64,000 nucleotides of DNA, taken from assembly GCA_963662705.2 (NCBI GenBank), contig OY759767.1, forward strand, positions 3,782,001 through 3,846,000, in the 5' to 3' direction. Source of the stretch: JAPPHA01 sp963662705. Its GTDB lineage: Bacteria > Pseudomonadota > Alphaproteobacteria > Rhodobacterales > Rhodobacteraceae. Position 1 is the stretch's first letter. Each line of letters begins with the position of its first letter. Below, piece by piece: positions 45,282-54,131 of this stretch. Both the position numbers and the translations under genes were made by a program. Below the pieces are notes generated by a model. It worked only from the letters and a program-made list of their open reading frames with translations, was not told the DNA's origin and ran no database searches.

Positions 45282-46000
45282 CTTGTGTCCTCCAGTCCGT
45301 CAGCATCGGCCGTCATCGGTCTGGTGTTCGATTCCCGGGATCCAGATCTAATCGCGATGCCAGCTTTCAAAATGCGCCGGACCCGGAACAGGCACGCATA
45401 CATGCGACCACGACTGTCGCTTCGTCAAGTTCTTAACGTCCTGGTCATGGCAGCCAATCGGGGCACCGCACGCCTCCGATGGTCCCGTCTTGCCAAGGTT
45501 CGGTCCAGCAGGCTCTACGGCCAAGACAGAAGAGAACGGGGATTATGTCGATCACTTGACATTCATGCTGCCAGTTACCGATCGATTTCACGGGTCATGG
45601 CGGGATCCCAGGATGAGGCATTCTCCAACCTTTTGAACAGGAACAAGGCGCTGGCCCGGCGGAAAGACATGACCAGGAATCGGTGAACTGCCTGCCGCGC
45701 GAAACAGGAACACGCGCCCGGCGAAAACCAGGAAGAGGGCCGCGGATACATGAATTCGGCAAGAGTTGGCTTGCGGCAACAAAGACAGGGCAACTTCAGT
45801 CCGGGATGTCGCGATGCGTAGCAGCGCGCCGGCTGATGTTTCGTCCGTGACGGTTTTCACAACATCGAGCCACGGGTTGGCCCGCAGGCCCACCAGCACC
45901 GTCACCAGTCGGAAACAGCAGTGCCCTGCCGTGGCCAGGGAAGAAGAATGCCTGCGGGCACCTGTGCCGTTCGGTAGCGCTTCACAGAAATCGCCACGGG
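45282..46000. other. Region without a recognisable gene
   Basis: About 720 bp. Several frames are open (for example 45588-46004 minus, 138 aa), but none shows family features. It adjoins a decayed toxin-antitoxin locus and may itself be decayed accessory DNA. Confidence 0.45.
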
Positions 46001-46426
46001 TCATTCTTCTACGTCCAATTCACGCCAGGGCGTTTCAAGGACAAGAGAGGACCCTTCGAGCGCGGCAACCTGTCGGTCAAACGTGTGGAGCGCCGTGGCA
46101 TCAGCACGGCGGCTGGCCGTCTCGATCAGCCGGTCAGCGGGGCTCGGACCTTCTCCAGAAGCGGCCACGGACGCGACATTTTCTCGTTTCCTCCGATCCG
46201 GCCCCCCGCAGTTTCCACCTGTGCTGTGAATGCCTTCGCAACCCGGGTCCGATCGAGTTCATAACTCCGCAACAGAACCCGGGCCAGTTCCACTGTCATT
46301 TCCCAGCAGATGTAACCGGCCTGTCGTTTGACATGCTTTCCAGAAAATGCCACGCGGCTTCCGCCTGGTTTTGATCGTCGGCTACCGGAAACCGCAAAAG
46401 CATTTTTTGATGTCGTCCGCGATCAT
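46001..46426 (-). pseudogene. VapC-like PIN toxin, broken by frameshifts
   Basis: Reading the minus strand, VapC-like sequence is spread over successive frames: LLRFPVADDQNQAEAAWHF near 46400-46340, then GYICWEMTVELARVLLRSYE near 46310-46250, then LIETASRRADATALHTFDRQ down to 46060, ending DVEE-stop at 46001. The expected opening MIALDTN is corrupted after MIA. The ATG at 46426 overlaps the antitoxin stop (ATGA), the standard arrangement. At least three frame changes exclude a working toxin. Confidence 0.8.
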
Positions 46427-46664
46427 TTTCGGGCCGCCCCATTGGCGATGCCGTGATCCATGGCCTCTCCAGCGACAATGGCGGCCCTTTGTGCTTCAGC
46501 ATGCCGGAAAGCCACCAGACGGTATCGAGGGCGAAAAGCTGCACCATGTCGCCATTGATGACGTCATGCAGCCGATCCCCCGGACCGACGCCGAGGGCGT
46601 CGCAGACCGTTTTCGGGACCGACATCCGGTTTCGCACATTGATGGTGGTCGTCGATGATTTCAT
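46423..46664 (-). pseudogene. AbrB/VapB-type antitoxin, frameshifted near its end
   Basis: From ATG 46664 the frame gives an AbrB-like swapped-hairpin DNA-binding domain (STTTINVRNRMSVPK, ALGVGPGDRLHDVI). It then gives WWLSGMLKHKG, the toxin-binding segment typical of VapB partners. Around 46466 the frame breaks after SLE; the expected ending EAMDHGIANGAARK continues in another frame to the stop at 46423. The first 65 residues could still be made and bind DNA. Confidence 0.75.
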
Positions 46665-47031
46665 GTTCAGCCTTGATTTGGATATCTTGCCATTCGGTAT
46701 TTCATTTGCTGCTTTCAAGGTGAGAAATCCGAAATGGTTGATCGGCTGCCCGACAAATCGAATACCTGTTCTGGTACGATCGAGATCTGTTCGGTCCCGC
46801 GACGTACATGGAAGACCATTCCTTGCAACTCTGTGGTTGGGCCAGATCATTGGAGGGCCATACGGTGCGGTCCCTGAACATCGGCACACACTTTTATCCG
46901 GAGCCTGTTTATGTCAGGAACGTTGCGACCGGCTGTTGTCGGGCGGGGCCGGTATGCGACGTCGCCAATGGAATCCAACCTGATGCAGTCACAGATGAAT
47001 GCCTGACGACGGCCTGCTTGCGGAGCTTCAC
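46665..47031. other. Intergenic region before the VOC gene
   Basis: About 370 bp, relatively AT-rich near 46665-46760, between the divergent vapB remnant and the VOC gene. No gene is recognised. Confidence 0.45.
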
Positions 47032-47484
47032 ATGCCTAAACCGATATCGGAACGTGTCAACCTGATTACGCTCGGGGTCGAAGACCTCGCGGCATCGCGT
47101 GAATTCTACGGTCGACTTGGTTGGGTTCCGGCGGAAGATCTTCCGGAAGTGACGTTTTACCGCATGCGCGGATGCATGCTTGGCTTGTTCGGAAAGGAAG
47201 CTCTTGCGAAGGACCAGGGGCGGCCGGGCGCACCGCTGGGTACAGGGGCTATCACGCTTGCCCAGAATTTTCCGTCGGAGCAGGATGTCGACCAGGCATA
47301 TGCTGCGGCCCTCGCCGCCGGCGCTTCTCCGTTGAAGGCACCGGAAAAGGTGTTTTGGGGCGGATATTCGGGCTACTTTACCGATCCCGACGGTCATGTC
47401 TGGGAACTGGCTTTCAACCCGTTCTGGCCTCTCGACGACGACGGGTTCCTCGCCGAACCAGCCGAAAATTCCGAGAACGACTGA
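47032..47484 (+). CDS. VOC-family (glyoxalase-like) protein
   Basis: 150-aa protein with the vicinal-oxygen-chelate fold. It opens with NLITLGVEDLAASREFYGRL, has a central strand region, and ends with GYSGYFTDPDGHVWELAFNP. VOC proteins bind a metal and act on varied substrates, including glyoxals, epoxides and antibiotics. The substrate here cannot be told. ATG 47032 was chosen because GGAG lies 6 nt upstream; the frame begins 11 codons earlier. It lies about 150 bp upstream of gyrB in the same direction. Confidence 0.85.
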   Translation: MPKPISERVNLITLGVEDLAASREFYGRLGWVPAEDLPEVTFYRMRGCMLGLFGKEALAKDQGRPGAPLGTGAITLAQNFPSEQDVDQAYAAALAAGASPLKAPEKVFWGGYSGYFTDPDGHVWELAFNPFWPLDDDGFLAEPAENSEND

Positions 47485-47575
47485 GCAGCTGCCGCCTCGT
47501 GAACGCGGGAAATCCGCGCGGAATTCGGCGCTGGGCCACGGCCCTCTTGACAACGGATCCCGGCTTTCCACGCCG

Positions 47576-47605
47576 TGACATTTGGCGATCGATCAACTAT
47601 ATAAT
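47576..47605 (+). promoter_or_regulatory. Candidate gyrB promoter
   Basis: A perfect TATAAT (47600-47605) lies in a local AT-rich patch 28 bp before the gyrB start. The best -35 is TGACAT (47576-47581) at 18-bp spacing. Confidence 0.5.
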
Positions 47606-47632
47606 GTGTAGTTAGTCTGGAAGATGATCGAT

Positions 47633-50050
47633 ATGCGCGAGAATTCCGTTGGAGCGGACGAATACGGTGTCGACGACATCGAGGTCCTGAAAGGTCTGGA
47701 GCCTGTCAGGCGGAGACCCGGAATGTACATTGGCGACACGGACGACGGGTCCGGTCTCCACCACATGGTCTATGAGGTCGTCGACAACAGTGTTGACGAA
47801 GTCATGGCGGGATTTGCCGACACCATAACGGTGACGCTGCATGCCGATGACAGTGTCTCCGTTGTCGACAACGGACGCGGGATTCCGGTTGGCGTCCTCG
47901 AGGACGAAGGGCGATCCGCCGCGGAAGTGATCATGACCACGCTTCACGCTGGCGGCAAGTTCGGATCGAACGGATACAAGGTTTCCGGTGGTCTCCATGG
48001 CGTCGGGGTCTCGGTTGTCAACGCGCTTTCCGAATGGCTTGAACTCCAGATCTGGCGCGACGGCAAACAATACGTCGCCCGTTTCGAAAACGGTGACGCC
48101 GTCGACGAAATCCGCGAGGTTGGCGATTCCGGGGGAAGGACCGGGACAAGCGTCAGATTCCTCGCGTCAATCGAGACCTTTTCTGACCGAAAGTTCCGGT
48201 ATCACACGCTCGAGAATCGCCTGAGGGAGCTGGCATTTCTCAACTCCGGGGTGCGGATCACGCTCCGGGACGAACGGCCGGCGAATTCCAAGACGGACTG
48301 GTTTCATTTCGAGGGGGGACTGAGCGAGTATGTCCGCTTCCTCGACCGCTCGAAGACCAGCCTGCTCACCGACCCGATTCATGTTGTCGGCGAAAGGGAA
48401 GCTGTCAGGATGGAGTTGGCAATGTGGTGGACCGACAGCTACCACGAAATCCTGCTCCCCTTCACGAACAACATCCCGCAAGTGGACGGAGGCACCCACG
48501 TACAGGGGTTCAAGTCGGCACTGACCCGCACGATCAACACATATGCTGCGAACACCGGGGTGACAAAGAAAGATAAGGTCAGCCTGTCCGGCGAAGATTC
48601 AAGGGAAGGGCTGACCTGTGCGCTTTCGGTCATGGTTCCCGACCCGAAGTTCGCCAGCCAGACCAAGGACAAGCTGGTCTCTTCCGAGGTTCGTCCTGTT
48701 GTCGAATCCCTTGTCCAGGAAAAGATTTCCGAGTGGCTGGAAGAGAACCCTGACCAGGCGAAGACGGTGGTCGAAAAGATCGTCGAAGCTGCGCGACAAC
48801 GCGAAATCCTTCGCAAGAAAAGGGAAGAGCTGAAGGCCAAGTCATCGTTCGGATCGGCAACGCTTCCCGGTAAACTCGCCGACTGCCAGGAACGGGATCC
48901 GGTCAAGGCAGAGATCTTTCTTGTGGAGGGCGACTCCGCCGGCGGGTCGGCGAAACAGGGCCGCTCGCGGGAAAACCAGGCCGTGCTGCCGCTTCGAGGA
49001 AAGATCCTGAACATAGAAAGGGCCCGGCCTCACAAGATCTGGGACAGCGAGCAAATCAAGAACCTTGCCGCCGCGCTCGGCACCGGTCTCGGCAAGGACG
49101 ATTTCGACCTGGAAAAACTCCGGTACCACAAGGTGGTCATCATGACGGACGCCGACGTCGACGGCGCTCACATCAGGACTCTGCTGCTGACATTTTTCTT
49201 CAGGCAGATGCCCGAGATCATACGGGCCGGCCACCTCTACATTGCCCAGCCGCCATTGTTCAAATTGACACGGGGAAAGTCCGAGGCCTACCTCAAGGAC
49301 AAACAGGAACTCGACGATCTCCTGGTCAAGCAAGGAACGGAAGATGCGATCCTGATTCTCGGAAACAGGCAAAGGGTTTCGGGCGCTGACCTCCATGGAA
49401 TCGTCCAGCAGGCACGCACTGTTCGCGGCCTGCTTGACGCGTTTCCGACACGGTACAGCCACCGGGTCCTGGAACAGGCAGCCATTGCCGACATCCTGTA
49501 TTTGCGCCGGCCGGGGACTTCCCTGCAGGATCATGCCGACCGACTCGCGGGACGAATGGACCTGATTTCGAAGGAATACGAACGCGGCTGGATTGGACGT
49601 CCAACCCAGGACGCCGGCATTCGCATCAGCCGGGTCGTGCGCGGAGTTGATGAAAGTCACACGCTGGACGGATCATGCCTGCGGTCCACCGAGGCCAGGC
49701 TGCTGGCCGACCTGGCTGAACCTCTCGGCGAGACCTATGCGCTACCGGCCCAGTTTTGCCGCAAGGATCGCACCTGCGACATCTACGCCCCGTCGGGATT
49801 GCTCGATGTCGTGATGGAGGAGGGCGAGAAAGGATCAACGCTCCAACGTTACAAGGGCCTCGGCGAAATGAACCCGGAACAACTCTGGGAAACGACTCTC
49901 AGTCCCGAGCACCGAAGCCTTTTGCAGGTCAGGGTCGCCGACCGTGTGGATGCCGAAGACCTGTTTGCCAAACTCATGGGCGACGAAGTCGAACCGAGAA
50001 GGAACTTTATCCAGGAAAACGCACTCAGCGTCGCAAATCTCGACTACTGA
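47633..50050 (+). CDS. gyrB: DNA gyrase subunit B
   Basis: ATPase and strand-passage subunit of gyrase, about 805 aa. The GHKL ATPase motifs are VDNSVDEVMAG, VVDNGRGIPVG and HGVGVSVVNALS. The TOPRIM domain has VEGDSAGGSAKQGR and DADVDGAHIRTLLLTFF. The C-terminal QRYKGLGEMNPEQLWETT marks it as GyrB rather than ParE. ATG 47633 has GGAAG 9 nt upstream; ATG 47624 directly abuts that element and is less likely. dnaN and recF are not adjacent, so it is outside the classical dnaA-dnaN-recF-gyrB cluster. Confidence 0.97.
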   Translation: MRENSVGADEYGVDDIEVLKGLEPVRRRPGMYIGDTDDGSGLHHMVYEVVDNSVDEVMAGFADTITVTLHADDSVSVVDNGRGIPVGVLEDEGRSAAEVIMTTLHAGGKFGSNGYKVSGGLHGVGVSVVNALSEWLELQIWRDGKQYVARFENGDAVDEIREVGDSGGRTGTSVRFLASIETFSDRKFRYHTLENRLRELAFLNSGVRITLRDERPANSKTDWFHFEGGLSEYVRFLDRSKTSLLTDPIHVVGEREAVRMELAMWWTDSYHEILLPFTNNIPQVDGGTHVQGFKSALTRTINTYAANTGVTKKDKVSLSGEDSREGLTCALSVMVPDPKFASQTKDKLVSSEVRPVVESLVQEKISEWLEENPDQAKTVVEKIVEAARQREILRKKREELKAKSSFGSATLPGKLADCQERDPVKAEIFLVEGDSAGGSAKQGRSRENQAVLPLRGKILNIERARPHKIWDSEQIKNLAAALGTGLGKDDFDLEKLRYHKVVIMTDADVDGAHIRTLLLTFFFRQMPEIIRAGHLYIAQPPLFKLTRGKSEAYLKDKQELDDLLVKQGTEDAILILGNRQRVSGADLHGIVQQARTVRGLLDAFPTRYSHRVLEQAAIADILYLRRPGTSLQDHADRLAGRMDLISKEYERGWIGRPTQDAGIRISRVVRGVDESHTLDGSCLRSTEARLLADLAEPLGETYALPAQFCRKDRTCDIYAPSGLLDVVMEEGEKGSTLQRYKGLGEMNPEQLWETTLSPEHRSLLQVRVADRVDAEDLFAKLMGDEVEPRRNFIQENALSVANLDY

Positions 50051-50160
50051 ACCCGCCTCGCCGGAGGTGCCGAGCTGGGTCCAGGGGGTGGACGACGCCC
50101 ATCCTGGCCTTCGCGATGTTGCAATCCACGCGGGCATTCCAGGTTGCTATGCTTCGTGAT

Positions 50161-50955
50161 TCAGGTGACAGCATCCAATTCAAGTGCGGCCCCGGTTTGA
50201 GTCCAGCCTCCGTCCGCGGTCATGATGGTCCCGTTCACGAATCCCGCTGCCTCCGAACCCAGGAAAAGACAGGCGCGGGCGACGTCCTCGGGCACGCCGA
50301 ATCGCCTCATTGGCACGGTCCCGACGACCCTTTCGCGCATTTCCGAGGTCGGGGCCAGTCTCGCCATGCCTTCCGTGCCGTCGATCGGCCCGGGAATGAC
50401 GCTGTTGACACGAAGTCCCTCACCACCCCACTCGATCGCAAGGCATCGCGTGACCATGTCGACTCCTGCTTTCGCCGCACACACATGGACCTGGTGCGAC
50501 ATGGGCACGACCGCCTGAGGGGCTGAAATGTTGATGATGCTTCCCCCGGGTTTTTTCATGTGGGGGTAAGCGGCTTTCATCACGTGATAGGTTCCGAGAA
50601 GATCGATATCGACCACCGCCTTGAACCCGTTGACACTGATGTCATGAGCCAACGCCGGAAAGTTCCCTGCCGCACCGGACACGAGCACATCGATCCTGCC
50701 TACCTCTTCGGCAAAGCCGGCGATCGCGGTCTCGACTGCTTTCGCGTTCCGAACATCAAAACAGTATCCGAAGGCCTTGCCCGTGGTCAGTTTCGCCAGC
50801 CCGGCAACCGCTCGACCGACCTTCTCCTGTTTTCGGCTTCCGACGCCGATGTTCGACCCGGTCCGGGCAAAGGCTTCGGCAATCCCGAGGTTGATTCCGC
50901 TCGTTCCCCCCGCGACGAAGACGTTGCAGCCTGCGTAGTCGAATTCTGCTTTCAT
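50161..50955 (-). CDS. SDR oxidoreductase (2,4-dienoyl-CoA reductase-like)
   Basis: NAD(P)-dependent short-chain dehydrogenase, 264 aa. The Rossmann motif is VAGGTSGINLGIAEAF and the NAG-like motif reads SGAAGNFP. The usual YxxxK is replaced by HVCAAKAGVDM, with Lys kept and Tyr absent, a pattern of the 2,4-dienoyl-CoA reductase branch. The IEWGGEGLRVNSVIPGPI segment also matches that branch. ATG 50955 was chosen for GGAG 9 nt upstream. It lies 169 bp downstream of ugpC and converges on gyrB. Confidence 0.85.
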   Translation of the reverse strand: MKAEFDYAGCNVFVAGGTSGINLGIAEAFARTGSNIGVGSRKQEKVGRAVAGLAKLTTGKAFGYCFDVRNAKAVETAIAGFAEEVGRIDVLVSGAAGNFPALAHDISVNGFKAVVDIDLLGTYHVMKAAYPHMKKPGGSIINISAPQAVVPMSHQVHVCAAKAGVDMVTRCLAIEWGGEGLRVNSVIPGPIDGTEGMARLAPTSEMRERVVGTVPMRRFGVPEDVARACLFLGSEAAGFVNGTIMTADGGWTQTGAALELDAVT

Positions 50956-51124
50956 TCCATGGAACTCCGAATAGTCCCCCAGCTTCAGATCTTGGGGTTC
51001 AGTGAGTCGACCGGCTTCCGGATCCCGCGGAGCCCATGCCTGCAATCACATGCGTACAGCCCTTGGGCGTCGCGGGTTCGATATCGCGGATGCACTGAAT
51101 TTACGCCTGTGAGGGAAGGCCGTT

Positions 51125-52135
51125 TCACAGGCGGCGGCCATCCGGCAAAAACAGGAGCTGGTTGCGCTCCTCCCAGGCTATGCCGCAATCGTCGCCCTCA
51201 TGCGGGATGGGATCGCCGCCATCTTGCCGCAGCGTGAAGAGCGTGTCGTCCGGCAGACGGAGATGCAGCAGGGTTTCCGCCCCCAGCGCCTCTGCGTACG
51301 TCATCCGCCCGCGGATGAACCCTGCCTCCGGCTCGCACAGCCGCGCATGCTCGGGCCTGATTCCCAGCTTCGCCGCTCCGCGACCCGACTCGCCCGCCGC
51401 CCCGACAGGAAGAAAGTTGGTAGCCGGCGACCCGATGAACCCGGCGACGAACTCGGTTCTCGGGTCCGAATACACGTCGAGCGGTGCGCCGACCTGCTCG
51501 GCCACGCCCGCTTTCATGACGATCATCCGGTCCGCAAGCGTCATGGCTTCCACCTGGTCATGGGTTACGTAGAGCGAGGTGATTCCAAGCTCCTTCTGGA
51601 GGTCCTTGATCTCGAGCCGCATCTGTACCCGCAGCTTTGCGTCCAGGTTGCTCAGGGGTTCATCAAACAGGAACGCCTTGGGCTTGCGAACGATGGCGCG
51701 CCCCATGGCGACGCGCTGTCTCTGGCCCCCGGACAGTTCCCGGGGCTTCCGGTTCAGAAACGCTTCGAGCTGCAGCATTTCGGCAGCAGCAGCGACCCGG
51801 TTCCTGATCTCGGGCTTCGGCACGCGGGCGATCTTCAGGCCGTATGCCATGTTGTCGAACACGGACATGTGCGGGTAGAGTGCGTAGTTCTGGAACACCA
51901 TCGCGATGTCGCGGTCCATGGGCTCTGTTTCGTTGACCCGCACACCACCAATCCGCACCTCGCCCGCGGACACGGTCTCCAGGCCCGCCACCATCCTCAG
52001 GAGCGTTGACTTCCCGCATCCCGAAGGGCCGACAATGACGATGAACTCCCCTTCGGCAACCTCGATCGATACTCCATGTATGACCTCGATGCTGCCGAAC
52101 TTCTTGTGGACATTGTCGAGTGCGATTGTCGCCAT
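51125..52135 (-). CDS. ugpC: Glycerol-3-phosphate ABC transporter ATPase (UgpC type)
   Basis: Cytoplasmic ATPase, 336 aa. It has Walker A GPSGCGKST, signature LSGGQRQR, Walker B FLFDEPLS and the H-loop VTHDQVEAMTL, then a TOBE regulatory domain with the IRPEHARL segment. It starts 3 nt after the ugpE stop. UgpC and MalK-type sugar ATPases are hard to tell apart by sequence alone; the neighbours favour ugp. Confidence 0.88.
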   Translation of the reverse strand: MATIALDNVHKKFGSIEVIHGVSIEVAEGEFIVIVGPSGCGKSTLLRMVAGLETVSAGEVRIGGVRVNETEPMDRDIAMVFQNYALYPHMSVFDNMAYGLKIARVPKPEIRNRVAAAAEMLQLEAFLNRKPRELSGGQRQRVAMGRAIVRKPKAFLFDEPLSNLDAKLRVQMRLEIKDLQKELGITSLYVTHDQVEAMTLADRMIVMKAGVAEQVGAPLDVYSDPRTEFVAGFIGSPATNFLPVGAAGESGRGAAKLGIRPEHARLCEPEAGFIRGRMTYAEALGAETLLHLRLPDDTLFTLRQDGGDPIPHEGDDCGIAWEERNQLLFLPDGRRL

Positions 52136-52138
52136 TTT

Positions 52139-52984
52139 CTACTTCTCGCTTTCCATCAGACCGCGAACAAACAGTTTCTGCATCAGGATCACCACGAGCA
52201 CCGGCGGGATCATGGCGAGTATCGAGGTCGCCATGATGACGGGCCACTCCGCGTAGTCGTCACCGGAAGGGAACATTTGCTTGATCCCCATCACGATCGT
52301 GTTCATCTGCGGATCGGTGGTGATCAGCAGTGGCCAGAGATACTGGTTCCAGCCATAGATGAAGAGGATCACGAAAAGTGCGGCGATGTTGGTGCGGCTC
52401 ATCGGCAACAGGATGTCCACGAAAAAACGCATCGGACGTGAGCCGTCGACGCGGGCCGCCTCGGCCAATTCGTCAGGAACGGTCATGAAGAACTGCCTGA
52501 ACAGGAATGTAGCCGTCGCTGAGGCAATCAGCGGAAAGATCAATCCGGAGTACGAATTCAGCATGCCAAACCGGGCGGCAACCTCGTAGGTCGGGACAAT
52601 CCGCACTTCCACCGGAAGCATCAGCGTCAGGAAGATCAGCCAGAAGACGAGTTGACGGCACGGAAACCGGAAATAGACGATGGCGAACGCCGACAGGAGG
52701 GAGATGACGATCTTTCCGACCGCGATTCCAATTGCCATGACGGCAGAATTCAGGAGCATTTTCGCAACCGGCGCGTTGACGCCGGACACGAGCGCGCGCC
52801 GGTAGTTCTCGAAAAACTGATCGCCGGGCCAGAGAGGCATGGGAGGTTTCACGATATCAGCCTGGGAAACCGTCGAGGCGACGAATGCCAGCCAGATGGG
52901 AAAGAAAATCAGCAGGACGCCGAGAATGAGGCCGGCATGGATCATCCAGTAAGACAGTCCGCGTTTCTCGACCATCCCGGGCAT
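52139..52984 (-). CDS. ugpE: Glycerol-3-phosphate ABC transporter permease (UgpE type)
   Basis: Inner-membrane permease, 281 aa with six hydrophobic segments. The EAA loop reads ELAEAARVDGSRPMRFF. It overlaps ugpA by 1 nt (TGATG), giving translational coupling. It works with UgpA to form the channel. Confidence 0.9.
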   Translation of the reverse strand: MPGMVEKRGLSYWMIHAGLILGVLLIFFPIWLAFVASTVSQADIVKPPMPLWPGDQFFENYRRALVSGVNAPVAKMLLNSAVMAIGIAVGKIVISLLSAFAIVYFRFPCRQLVFWLIFLTLMLPVEVRIVPTYEVAARFGMLNSYSGLIFPLIASATATFLFRQFFMTVPDELAEAARVDGSRPMRFFVDILLPMSRTNIAALFVILFIYGWNQYLWPLLITTDPQMNTIVMGIKQMFPSGDDYAEWPVIMATSILAMIPPVLVVILMQKLFVRGLMESEK

Positions 52985-53865
52985 CAGTAGTGGACCTTTC
53001 GCTCGATGTACTTGAACTGGACGATCGTCAGCAGTCCGACAACGACCAGCAGAATCACCGATTGTGCGGCGGACGAACCCTGGTCCTGACCGACGAATCC
53101 GTCGGCGTAGACCTTGTAGACAAGAATGGTCGTCGACTGTTGCGGTCCGCCGCTGGTGATGGTGTGGATGACACCAAACGTTTCAAAGAAGGCGTAAACG
53201 ACGTTGACGACCAGCAGGAAGAATGTCGTGGGCGACAGGAGCGGAAAAACGATTGTCCAGAATCGCTTCCAGAAACGTGCCCCGTCAATCGCGGCAGCCT
53301 CGATGACTGATCCGGGAATTGCCTGGAGCCCGGCCAGGAAAAACAGGAAGTTGTAGCTGATCCTGCCCCAGCTCGACGCGATCACGACAAGGGCCATGGC
53401 CTCTTCCCCGTTCAGCACATGGTTCCAGTCGTAACCCAGAAGGCCGAGATACCACGACACGAGACCGACCCGCGTGTTGAACATGAACAGCCACAACACG
53501 CCCGCCACTGCCGGGGCAACCGCGTACGGCCAGATCAGCAGCGTTCGATACGTGCCGGAACTCTTGATCAGGCGGTCCGCCAGGACGGCCAACCAAAGTG
53601 CCACGCCCATCGAGACAAGCGTAACCAGTGTCGAGAAAACGGCAGTCGTGACGAAACTCGCGCGGTAGAAGGGGTCGTTCAGCAGGAATTCGAAGTTTCC
53701 GGTGCCGACGAACTGGGATTTTAGGCCGAACGGATCCGGAATGAACAGGGACTGCCAGACCGCCTGCCCCGCAGGATAGAAAAAGAATACGGCGGTAACA
53801 GCGAGTTGAGGAACAACAAGGGCCGCCGGCAGCAGCCAGCCACGGAATGTAACGCGCTTGTCCAT
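52984..53865 (-). CDS. ugpA: Glycerol-3-phosphate ABC transporter permease (UgpA type)
   Basis: Inner-membrane permease, 293 aa with six hydrophobic segments. The N-terminal LLPAALVVPQLAVTAVFFFY helix is followed by the family's P-x-x-x-Q-S segment (AVWQSLFIPDPFGL). The EAA loop reads VIEAAAIDGARFWKRF. It lies 266 bp after ugpB, a gap with no gene. Confidence 0.9.
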   Translation of the reverse strand: MDKRVTFRGWLLPAALVVPQLAVTAVFFFYPAGQAVWQSLFIPDPFGLKSQFVGTGNFEFLLNDPFYRASFVTTAVFSTLVTLVSMGVALWLAVLADRLIKSSGTYRTLLIWPYAVAPAVAGVLWLFMFNTRVGLVSWYLGLLGYDWNHVLNGEEAMALVVIASSWGRISYNFLFFLAGLQAIPGSVIEAAAIDGARFWKRFWTIVFPLLSPTTFFLLVVNVVYAFFETFGVIHTITSGGPQQSTTILVYKVYADGFVGQDQGSSAAQSVILLVVVGLLTIVQFKYIERKVHY

Positions 53866-54131
53866 GGTTCAGCCAGGCCCGCGCGTCAGGTTGCAGGCGG
53901 GAACATTATTCCCGGTGGAAACACGGTTGCACGCCGGCGATTCCCTTGTTCCCCAGGAGCGTGGAATACGGCGGCTGTTCGCGGCACGGGTTCCGTTTGC
54001 GTGTGGAAGCGCCGGGCAGCGACCAAAATTGCGGTTTTCGCCAATCGTCCTCGCTGCCTGTCGCCGGGGTTTCCGCCTGGAACCGGCCGGGACGGCGGCT
54101 CCAGGCATTTGGCACCCGGTCAGTCTGCCGG
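53866..54131. other. ugpB-ugpA intergenic gap
   Basis: 266 bp inside the operon, without a gene on either strand that I recognise. Such gaps often contain a hairpin limiting readthrough from the abundant binding protein, but I found no clear one. Confidence 0.4.

Noticed and set aside
45588..46004. 138-aa minus-strand frame with a hydrophobic stretch
   Set aside because: No recognisable family, no ribosome binding site, and it overlaps the end of the decayed VapC.
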